Source: an uncultured Lachnospiraceae bacterium
Lineage (GTDB): Bacteria > Bacillota > Clostridia > Lachnospirales > Lachnospiraceae
NCBI GenBank assembly: GCA_910585905.1
Contig: CAJUID010000008.1
Location: forward strand, 1-64,000
Direction of reading: 5' to 3'
DNA length: 64,000 bases
The notes under the pieces are model-generated. The model saw only the letters and a program-made list of their open reading frames with translations. It was not told the DNA's origin and did not search any database. This document shows, piece after piece, positions 8,047-14,576 of this stretch. Numbering within the stretch: the stretch's first letter is position 1; every line of letters begins with the position of its first letter. A program made the position numbers and the translations under genes.

Positions 8047-8820
8047 TTATACAATCTTACTTCTTAATTCATCCTCGTTTGTTTTTAAATTTTCATATTT
8101 ATCGGAGACATCAATGCTTGTCATCCAGTGCTGGATAGGTTCTTTAAATGTGACCATTCCACTCATCTGCCCAGTACGGCGTGCGTTGTATTCATCATGT
8201 CTATTAATCCTTTTAATGTATCTCCAAAACTTTCGGATTGTCATATTTGAGACATATTCTTCAGAGACTTTCATTTCAATAATCAAAGAGTCTATATAGT
8301 CCTCTATATTTGCTTTCTCCTTACTTTTTTGGGCTTCAAACTCTCGAGCTTTTTCTAGTGCATTTATTGTGTCAATGTTCATGAATTCATCAATATCAAA
8401 ATCAATGTCGTTCTGAATAATCATGATTTTTCTTAAATCATCGAACACAGAATCTGTTATTTGGAATCCATTAATGTATATATCAAGAGTAGCAGTATTG
8501 TAAGTGATTTCTGATTCCTTTCCGCAGGCAATACGCAGGAGGTTTATTGCAAAGTAATAATAATATTGTAGCAAAGGAATATTGTATTTATCGGCTAGTT
8601 TTTGGTTATGATGCGCAAATTTGATAAAGGTCAAATATTCCATTTTAATAATATTTTTTTCGTGAAATATTGCATTTTTACGCAGTGTTAATGCCAGCTG
8701 ACACTGCTGGAAAGCTATAATATCTTTCATTTTTATTGGGTGTAGTGTTATATAATCGTTATATTTAATATTCTCATTAAATATAATAAATGAAAATAAT
8801 GACTGTTTATTAATTTCCAT
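8047..8820 (-). CDS. Phage protein in tail-assembly-chaperone position
   Basis: 257 residues from the ATG at 8820, which has GGTGG at proper spacing and lies just inside the end of the preceding gene. Mostly helical and charged, with a Lys/Glu-rich central helix (ALEKAREFEAQKSKEK) and a basic segment (FWRYIKRINRHDEYNARR) near the end, then FKEPIQHWMTSI. Helical proteins encoded next to the tube gene are often tail assembly chaperones, but no slippery frameshift site was seen. Function is inferred from position only. Confidence 0.45.
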   Translation of the reverse strand: MEINKQSLFSFIIFNENIKYNDYITLHPIKMKDIIAFQQCQLALTLRKNAIFHEKNIIKMEYLTFIKFAHHNQKLADKYNIPLLQYYYYFAINLLRIACGKESEITYNTATLDIYINGFQITDSVFDDLRKIMIIQNDIDFDIDEFMNIDTINALEKAREFEAQKSKEKANIEDYIDSLIIEMKVSEEYVSNMTIRKFWRYIKRINRHDEYNARRTGQMSGMVTFKEPIQHWMTSIDVSDKYENLKTNEDELRSKIV

Positions 8821-9403
8821 TGCAGTTACCACCATCATTGTAATTTGTAATTTTGTAATTTAAGCATTTTCCATAATAATTATCATTTGGAGAATATAGT
8901 CTGCAAAAACCCCTTGGGGCAGGATGGACAGAACATATTCCTTTTAATTTTTTGTTTCCATTTAATGTTTTGTCTACAATATCGCATAATATGTCTATCC
9001 GGTTTCCGTAATAACCAGTGTGATATCCCATTTTTTCAATATCATTTATAGATGGGATTGTATTATCTGTTATTCTTACAAGAGATTTTTCTGTAAATAT
9101 AAAGATATAAAGATTAAAATGGACAAATGCGTTTTGGCTAATTTCATCTATGTCAGTTTCAACGATTACGAAGGTTTTGTTAGATGTCGTTGTATTTTTG
9201 ATAAAATTATGGTCAAATATATGTCCTTGCTCTTTATATTCTTTTCCGTCAATATGAAATATACCGCCAAGAAGCATTTCTTTTTGAAGTATTTTTTTGT
9301 TTGGTGGCATATTTGGGTTGATAAGCTTAACAAAGTCGTTATTTTGTATTAAAATGTCGATTATAGTGTTTTTATACTTTGATGAATAATATAAATTTGA
9401 CAA
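8810..9403 (-). CDS. Phage virion-associated protein, head-tail or tail-completion type
   Basis: 197 residues, TTG start six bases after GGAGG. It begins YYSSKYKNTIIDILIQNNDF and contains FVIVETDIDEISQNAFVHFN, GYYGNRIDILCDIVDKTL and KGICSVHPAPRGFCRLYSP, an arrangement I associate with conserved virion proteins of large Firmicute phages. It overlaps the next gene by 11 bases, so translation is coupled. It is the first gene of the virion operon after the terminator at 9464-9503. No enzymatic motif. The structural role is inferred from order and resemblance. Confidence 0.5.
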   Translation of the reverse strand: MSNLYYSSKYKNTIIDILIQNNDFVKLINPNMPPNKKILQKEMLLGGIFHIDGKEYKEQGHIFDHNFIKNTTTSNKTFVIVETDIDEISQNAFVHFNLYIFIFTEKSLVRITDNTIPSINDIEKMGYHTGYYGNRIDILCDIVDKTLNGNKKLKGICSVHPAPRGFCRLYSPNDNYYGKCLNYKITNYNDGGNCNGN

Positions 9404-9460
9404 AGAAATCCTCCATATGTGTATGCTGTTATATTAAGTATCCAATCTTCTAAATAAAAG
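9404..9460 (-). promoter_or_regulatory. Candidate late promoter ahead of the virion genes
   Basis: Between the terminator closing the polymerase operon and the TTG start of the 197-residue gene there is room for one promoter. On the minus strand a TATAAC follows TTAGAAGATTGG without a good sigma-A -35 hexamer at 17 bases. A promoter is required here if the terminator works. The poor consensus leaves open recognition by a phage factor. Confidence 0.35.
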
Positions 9461-9463
9461 ATA

Positions 9464-9503
9464 ACAAATGGCAAAATTTCAGAAAAGAAATCTCACCATT
9501 TGT
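9464..9503 (-). terminator. Nested-stem terminator after the polymerase operon
   Basis: Outer arms ACAAATGG and CCATTTGT (8 bp perfect) enclose inner arms ATTTC and GAAAT. On the minus strand the structure is followed by a U-rich run (TTATCTTTTATTT). It lies about 100 bases after the zinc-ribbon gene and separates the polymerase operon from the virion operon. Confidence 0.6.
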
Positions 9504-9608
9504 ATTAGAGATTACGGATCCTTTTCCATATAGGAAAAAATCAATTTTGGATGTGTTAACAGATAAATGCCCTATTTTCAATGGAATTTATGGGTTAGCC
9601 ATTGTTTT

Positions 9609-10382
9609 CTAATTTTCGGATTTGTTTTGCCTATTCTTTTTATCCCATAGATATTTTGCTTTTGCAGCGCTTTTTCGGGCACAATCTATGCAATATTTAG
9701 TTCTATTGGAACGTTGCTTTGTCAGAATATTACAACTTGCACATCTGATATAGTTTTCGCCATGATACAATTTCCATTCATATCCAAGCCTTCTAAAATC
9801 GTTTACAAATAATTCATTCTTACTTTTTTCATCTAGGAATAATATTTGGATGTTTAAATTATTTATTTTTTTGGCAAAATTAATTAATTGTAGTTCGTGA
9901 AGTTGGCTATATTTCAAATCTTTAAGATAAGCAGTAGTATTAATGCATGCCATTTTATAGACCTCTCCATTGCTATAATTAACCCAATTGTTATTTTGGG
10001 GATTTTTAAAATTGTTAAATTTTGCAAGGCAAAGGAGAGTAAATGCCAGACGTTCTAATACTTTGTCATGTAAGTTTTCAATGGTAGTTATTTCATTTCT
10101 TGTTATCCAGATACCCCTGCATTTACATAGCGGATATTTTTCTGCTCGTTTTGCATATTTTTCAATGGTAGAAATCCAGTTAATTGCATTATAATCTGGA
10201 TAATTAGTTTTCATATAGTTATTAAGGTATGCGATTATTTTAGTTTTTCTAAACCCCTTTTCATGATAGAGATATCTTGCGTATATGCTCAAAAATACGT
10301 ATACTTTATTTGATTCTATTTTATCAGTTCCTAGCATTTCCGTTATGTATTCTTTTTCATTTAATATGATTATTTTCATCAT
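9609..10382 (-). CDS. Phage protein with C-terminal zinc ribbon
   Basis: About 257 residues. The N-terminal 210 residues are helical and unrecognised. The C-terminal 45 residues carry a four-cysteine zinc ribbon (CASCNILTKQRSNRTKYC then IDCARKS) followed by a basic tail (YLWDKKNRQNK), pointing to nucleic-acid contact. It overlaps the end of the putative RNA polymerase gene by 26 bases, so the two are translationally coupled and probably work together. A transcription-accessory role is inference from that coupling. The two adjacent ATGs sit very close to AGGAGG, so the exact first codon is uncertain. Confidence 0.5.
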   Translation of the reverse strand: MMKIIILNEKEYITEMLGTDKIESNKVYVFLSIYARYLYHEKGFRKTKIIAYLNNYMKTNYPDYNAINWISTIEKYAKRAEKYPLCKCRGIWITRNEITTIENLHDKVLERLAFTLLCLAKFNNFKNPQNNNWVNYSNGEVYKMACINTTAYLKDLKYSQLHELQLINFAKKINNLNIQILFLDEKSKNELFVNDFRRLGYEWKLYHGENYIRCASCNILTKQRSNRTKYCIDCARKSAAKAKYLWDKKNRQNKSEN

Positions 10383-13134
10383 CCTCCTTTAATTTTTTTT
10401 TGTGAATTTGAAAAAAGTATCCACCAAATTCAAATTCTCCAATTTCATTGGAATAGACGGGATAATTAATTATATAGTCATTCTTTTTTAGCAAATTATT
10501 GATAATAGTCTTTCCGCATATATCCCATGCGAATTGCCTTGATTTGTTAGAAGAGTAGCAGATGTCAAGAATAATTTCACATAGTTCATTTTCGTTTGGG
10601 CATATTACCTCGCATTGTGATTTAAAATATAATAACATCATATTTCTGTTGATTGCAATTTCATCTTTATCTAGTCGCTGTTTTTTTGCGAGCTGTTGAT
10701 AAGACTTAATGCACTCATCATATTCTTTTTTTATATCTCGAATTTTTATATAATCTTTTTTGCTATATTTTAAGCCTGATTTTAGTATGTGGTAATCAAA
10801 ATTTTTGGATGAGGTTTTGGCTTTTGGAAAATCATGAAATGAATTTTCGACTAACCATGCAATGCGATTCACTATGCAAGGATTATCTCCTGCAGGTTTT
10901 AGCTGTTCATAATAGTTAATAAAGTCTTTTTCTGTGGCAGTTTTGTTTTGTTTGTTCAGTAAAACGTTTAAAGGTACTTTGAATTCCCGGATACACTTGC
11001 TATTTGAGTCCTTAATATATTGATTCCATTTGATATTTAGGTCTGGATATACATATTTCATAAAATATGGTTTGCATTCTGCTACAATGCGTAAACACAA
11101 TTCTTTAAAACATTTTTGTTCATCTGTCTGGTCAGGCAACTTTTTACAAGCATTCAAATTATACCAGTAATTGGGCATAGGTTTTGCAATAATCCCTTTT
11201 GCCTTATCGATGCTACATTGTTGGTAATGTTGACCACATTTTATACGGTAGTCTAATGTTTTATATTCTTCGCTATCTTTACTGAATGCGGCTTGTCTTT
11301 CAATCATTGCAGTAATACGGTTGGTTGTTGTTCCGATTTCATCTCCAAATGCGAGTTTATTGGCGTAAACTAAATCTTGCTCTGATGGGATAATTTTTTC
11401 TGCCTGATGCTGTATACATTCAATTGTAAGAGAATTTAATGTATGATCTATGATAATTTTATTATCTGTAGTAAAAAAAGTGTCAGAATCTTTATCAGCT
11501 CCATTGAGTGCAATACATGTTGTATCCCATGAGTTTAATATGATTCCGGTTGTAATATATTGATACCAAAAGTCCATTTCACTATTGTGCACAACTTTTC
11601 GAGTTCTAATATTGTTATGGCAAGTCATTGGAGCCCGAAAAAGAGCGATTTTTTCTACATGTTTATCAATCCAATATTTGTGATATACTTGTCCAGCCTT
11701 TAGTAGTCCTGTAATTGGTAACCCGAAGATTGATTGTGCAAGAGAATATAGATCACCAGATACAATTGCATAATTACCTGATATTTTGATGGAGCCTTTT
11801 GCGGCCATTTCGATTCTCTTTTTTATTAGTCCGTGTATCTTTTTTATGATAAATGGGTCTGCTAGTATTTTTTTGTCAATCATTATGGCTTTAATAAAAT
11901 CATTGTCTATATAATCAATACTATGATCAGTCAAATCCATTCCTTTAAGAAAAACAAGGGTTTTTCGCCAATCATTTCCTAAAACATCTTTAATTTCATC
12001 AATAGTTGGTTTACATAACTCATATACTTCTTCATCTGTCAGATCATAAGTTTGTAAAAATTGATAATTTGCATTTCGGATGTTTTCTAGTTTATGGGGA
12101 GTTGTTTTGGCTATAGAAAATTGATAATGATTATCATTACAGCATTTAATAAAATGTTCAAGGCTTTTGTATGAGTCCCACAATTTAACCATAGAAGTAG
12201 TGAGAATGACATCATATTCGCGTACATCGCGCCAGTCACCCCATGCATCTTTTATGTGATATTCTTCATGATTTATACGTTTTGCAAATTCTACAAAATC
12301 GAATGTAAATAGCATCCCTTTTGTCCAGGCATATCTTGTATTTACACCAGAAATAGTTTGTCCTTTCGATTGTGGTCCATATAAGTCTTCATTGATAATT
12401 CGGGAATAGTTAGGGGACATAAATCCATATCCGTCAGAATCACAATAATTAACCACATAATCCTTTATTATTTTGAGTTCTGGTTCACCAATATTTTCAT
12501 CAGATATTTTTATTACTGTTTCTGTAAACTGAACATTACAGTCTTTGACAATTAGGATTTTTGGCATCGTAACTGGGGTAGAACCACTGCATATTAATGC
12601 TTGATATGCTTCTAGTTTAGCTGGAACGATAGGTTTACTCATGTCTCTATTATTATTCATTCGTTTGACAATTTCTTGATATACATTATCCCCGATGTAA
12701 GTGATGGTTGATTTTTTGATTCCACCATTGGTTCCAAGAAGTCTGTGATATTTGTAGCCATTTATCTTAAATCCTTGGTTTGCTCTATCATAATCTTTGT
12801 TAGAGTCCATAATCATACAAAAATAGTCTTTTTGATATTGTAAGGAATACAATTTTTCGTATAGTCCTCTGATAGTGTCTCTGGTTTCTCTGCTTTTTGG
12901 AAGTTTTTTTAACGCTTTGATTTCTTTTTTTAGACTTAATACTTTTTGGTCTAAATCTTTGACCCCATTTAATTCGCAAATCCATCGAAGTATCTGACTG
13001 TCATTGAGTGCAACAAGGTCGCTTTTGTTTTTCATGGCTGATTGTAGTGGGAGTGTAAGGTTCCAGTTAGTTTGTTTTAAACGTTTACTTCGGAGTTTAT
13101 ATATATATTTATGACAAGATTGCTGTTTTGCCAT
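10357..13134 (-). CDS. Putative single-chain two-barrel RNA polymerase, YonO / QDE-1-like
   Basis: 925 residues, about the length of YonO of phage SPbeta. Two motif blocks match the two double-psi beta-barrels of this superfamily. First: DGYGFMS at residues 234-240, then R267 and KGMLF at 272-276, like the DGxGxIS...RxxxxKG block of QDE-1/RdRP-like enzymes. Second: RAPM at 500-503, then ALNGADKDSDTFF at 542-554, matching the R-x-P and catalytic D-x-D-G-D loop. The catalytic triad would be D547, D549 and D551, but the usual glycine is replaced by S550. Family knowledge: YonO transcribes late SPbeta genes. Here the gene opens the leftward arm, is coupled to a zinc-ribbon gene and is followed by a terminator before the virion genes. 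Activity is unproven; the loop substitution could weaken it. Confidence 0.65.
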   Translation of the reverse strand: MAKQQSCHKYIYKLRSKRLKQTNWNLTLPLQSAMKNKSDLVALNDSQILRWICELNGVKDLDQKVLSLKKEIKALKKLPKSRETRDTIRGLYEKLYSLQYQKDYFCMIMDSNKDYDRANQGFKINGYKYHRLLGTNGGIKKSTITYIGDNVYQEIVKRMNNNRDMSKPIVPAKLEAYQALICSGSTPVTMPKILIVKDCNVQFTETVIKISDENIGEPELKIIKDYVVNYCDSDGYGFMSPNYSRIINEDLYGPQSKGQTISGVNTRYAWTKGMLFTFDFVEFAKRINHEEYHIKDAWGDWRDVREYDVILTTSMVKLWDSYKSLEHFIKCCNDNHYQFSIAKTTPHKLENIRNANYQFLQTYDLTDEEVYELCKPTIDEIKDVLGNDWRKTLVFLKGMDLTDHSIDYIDNDFIKAIMIDKKILADPFIIKKIHGLIKKRIEMAAKGSIKISGNYAIVSGDLYSLAQSIFGLPITGLLKAGQVYHKYWIDKHVEKIALFRAPMTCHNNIRTRKVVHNSEMDFWYQYITTGIILNSWDTTCIALNGADKDSDTFFTTDNKIIIDHTLNSLTIECIQHQAEKIIPSEQDLVYANKLAFGDEIGTTTNRITAMIERQAAFSKDSEEYKTLDYRIKCGQHYQQCSIDKAKGIIAKPMPNYWYNLNACKKLPDQTDEQKCFKELCLRIVAECKPYFMKYVYPDLNIKWNQYIKDSNSKCIREFKVPLNVLLNKQNKTATEKDFINYYEQLKPAGDNPCIVNRIAWLVENSFHDFPKAKTSSKNFDYHILKSGLKYSKKDYIKIRDIKKEYDECIKSYQQLAKKQRLDKDEIAINRNMMLLYFKSQCEVICPNENELCEIILDICYSSNKSRQFAWDICGKTIINNLLKKNDYIINYPVYSNEIGEFEFGGYFFQIHKKKLKEDDENNHIK

Positions 13135-13167
13135 TTGAAATCACCGCCTTATATTTTATGCACTGGG

Positions 13168-13401
13168 TCATAGGTTTTTTTGATTTTCTTTCATGGTTTT
13201 TGGTTCGTATCCTAGCCAATTTAACATTTCCTTTACTCCGCAAAAGCAATCATAGTGCCGATGTTCTCCGTCATCATTTTCAATATATTCTTCTCCAGCA
13301 AGGATACCTTCGCCACAGGCTGAGCAGTAATATTTTATATTTACTTGCCAATAGTTTGGACATTGGGAGTGGCAAGGTGATTGTTTACAAATATCACAAA
13401 T
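13168..13401 (-). CDS. Small cysteine/histidine-rich zinc-binding protein with AUU start
   Basis: 77 residues, too short and oddly started for routine calling. Read from ATT at 13401-13399 the protein begins (M)CDICKQSPCHSQCPN, continues CSACGEGILAGEEY and HRHYDCFCG. The opening CxxC...PCHxxCPN is a typical N-terminus for small Firmicute zinc proteins, which fixes the start at the ATT. The ATT overlaps the TAA of the preceding gene by one base, and GGAGGTG lies a few bases upstream. The frame holds no ATG, GTG or TTG that would keep the cysteines. It ends 33 bases before the RNA polymerase gene. Function unknown; likely a zinc ribbon adaptor. Confidence 0.75.
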   Translation of the reverse strand: MCDICKQSPCHSQCPNYWQVNIKYYCSACGEGILAGEEYIENDDGEHRHYDCFCGVKEMLNWLGYEPKTMKENQKNL

Positions 13402-13784
13402 TACGCAGCACCTCCTTCATTGGGGTTCGCGTTTCTATTTATTCTGTTTTTCTCTTCTATTAATTCATGCCCTATGTCAAAGCATTTCAATTCATATTCG
13501 TAGTGTTTTATACTATCATTGAAATAGTTTTTAGATAGTAAAACAGAGACATAGTGTAGTATATTAGTTTTTATAGTTTTTCGATTTCCATCAAATAAAA
13601 CTTTTTTATTATTTAATGTTTCGATAGCCATGTATTTATCTATGGTTTTCTCTCTAATATAAAAACTTAATTCATATTTATCAGAAATATAATTGTATTT
13701 TGCGGATGCACGCAGAAAATAGCCATTTCCTAAGTTAATATCTATTGATAAATCACTTGTTTTTATATAAGATAATTTTTTCAT
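13401..13784 (-). CDS. Hypothetical phage protein
   Basis: 127 residues, unrecognised. Alternating hydrophobic pattern early on (DLSIDINLGNGYFLRAS, KYELSFYIREK) suggests a beta-sheet domain, then a helical C-terminal half. It ends with NEGGAA, encoded by the bases that also form the GGAGGTG ribosome site of the following AUU-start gene. The start follows AGGAGG-type sequence and overlaps the end of the upstream 76-residue gene by 32 bases. Part of the operon leading into the putative RNA polymerase. Confidence 0.5.
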   Translation of the reverse strand: MKKLSYIKTSDLSIDINLGNGYFLRASAKYNYISDKYELSFYIREKTIDKYMAIETLNNKKVLFDGNRKTIKTNILHYVSVLLSKNYFNDSIKHYEYELKCFDIGHELIEEKNRINRNANPNEGGAA

Positions 13785-13983
13785 TTTTTGTTTCCTCCTT
13801 TATTCTCCTATCTCTGGCTTCTTCGTTTTTTCTGCATTGTTCATCAAAGCTCCAATCAGATGCAATGCGAAGTGCAATATTACGTTTGATGGCGTAGTTC
13901 GTATAGAAATCAGAATGTTTGATAATACCTCCAAAATGAGAGCTAGAATTTTTGTTATAATATCTTGTGTTTTTTTCAACCAT
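13753..13983 (-). CDS. Hypothetical phage protein, first gene of the leftward operon
   Basis: 76 residues, highly charged and helical (DEQCRKNEEARDRRIKEETK), no recognisable domain. The ATG at 13983 is the only usable start because an in-frame stop lies four codons upstream; GGAG is rather far (about 15 bases). It overlaps the next gene. It faces away from the early operon across the regulatory region at 14.0-14.57 kb. Confidence 0.45.
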   Translation of the reverse strand: MVEKNTRYYNKNSSSHFGGIIKHSDFYTNYAIKRNIALRIASDWSFDEQCRKNEEARDRRIKEETKNEKIILYKNK

Positions 13984-14155
13984 GCTTTTTGATTAAATCT
14001 CCTTTACTAAATTTTTTTATTTGCAATGACCTATGCTATGTGGTTTACTTTTACATCTTGTATTTCTCTTTTTTATATTTATTTAAATCATTTTTTCGGG
14101 ATATGAATAATGTCGTTATCTGAAAAGTGATTGTATGTTAAATAGAAAATATCAA

Positions 14156-14205
14156 ACGCTTGTTCTTTTTTTGGTGTTGACAAAACAGAACAAGCGTACT
14201 ATAAT
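14156..14205 (+). promoter_or_regulatory. Consensus promoter embedded in an inverted-repeat operator
   Basis: TTGACA at 14177-14182, a 17-base spacer, and TATAAT at 14200-14205: a perfect sigma-A promoter firing rightward. Perfect 11-bp inverted repeats ACGCTTGTTCT (14156-14166) and AGAACAAGCGT (14187-14197) flank the -35 hexamer, the second arm lying inside the spacer. This is the layout of a repressor operator that would shut the promoter by occlusion, as expected for the lysogenic switch or early promoter of a prophage. The repressor is not identifiable in the window. Confidence 0.75.
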
Positions 14206-14211
14206 TGATAA

Positions 14212-14280
14212 TGAAAACAAAAAAAGACCCATTCAATCATACAAACGGTGTTGCCGCACCTTTGATTGAACGGGTTTTAT
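14212..14280 (+). ncRNA. Structured leader or small phage RNA
   Basis: Starting where the consensus promoter would initiate, the transcript forms a long hairpin: ACCCATTCAATCA pairs with TTGATTGAACGGGT with one mismatch, and GGTG/CACC pairs inside the loop. It is followed by TTTTAT. It could be a stand-alone small RNA, an attenuator ahead of the early operon, or the start of the larger fold described next. No coding frame fits it. Confidence 0.45.
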
Positions 14281-14395
14281 AGATAACAAACATAGCAGTT
14301 TTGCTATGCCTAAATATATTATCACATATATAATTGCATATGTCAAGTTATTTTGACTGATTTTGCAAAATCTCAAATATCAATTGTTATCTATA
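14278..14395. repeat. Long inverted repeat enclosing further hairpins
   Basis: Perfect 12-bp arms TATAGATAACAA (14278-14289) and TTGTTATCTATA (14384-14395) close a 94-base AT-rich interior. Inside are a perfect 7-bp hairpin (CATAGCA/TGCTATG, 14291-14308), CATAT/ATATG around 14334-14345 and the palindrome ATTTTGCAAAAT near 14360. As RNA this is a multi-branched structure; as DNA it could be a replication origin. It lies 180 bases before the first early gene. Confidence 0.55.
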
Positions 14396-14488
14396 GATTC
14401 CAGTATTATACATTAAAGCAAAAAAGAACACATGTTTTGGTGATGAGTATCAAACATTAGGCAGTAGAAAAGGTTTCCTTGTAGAATT

Positions 14489-14551
14489 ATGAAGGAGGGA
14501 ATAAACAATGTAGATAAGTTTATAGAAAATAGAAAGAGAGAAAAGAAATAA
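14489..14551 (+). other. Strong ribosome site followed by start-stop codons; possible leader peptide
   Basis: GAAGGAGGGA at 14491-14500 is among the best ribosome sites in the region, yet the ATG at 14508 is followed at once by TAG. In another frame a 20-codon reading frame (14489-14551, MKEGINNVDKFIENRKREKK) spans the same site but has no ribosome site of its own. Either a start-stop minigene that holds ribosomes upstream of the sigma-like gene, or chance. Confidence 0.3.
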
Positions 14552-14576
14552 ATTAACAAAGATAGGATGGTATAAA

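Noticed and set aside
8047..8838. Programmed frameshift between virion genes
   Set aside because: No slippery heptamer with a following structure was seen at the gene junctions.
13128..13463. Plus-strand 111-codon reading frame
   Set aside because: It is the shadow of the AUU-start zinc protein on the minus strand.
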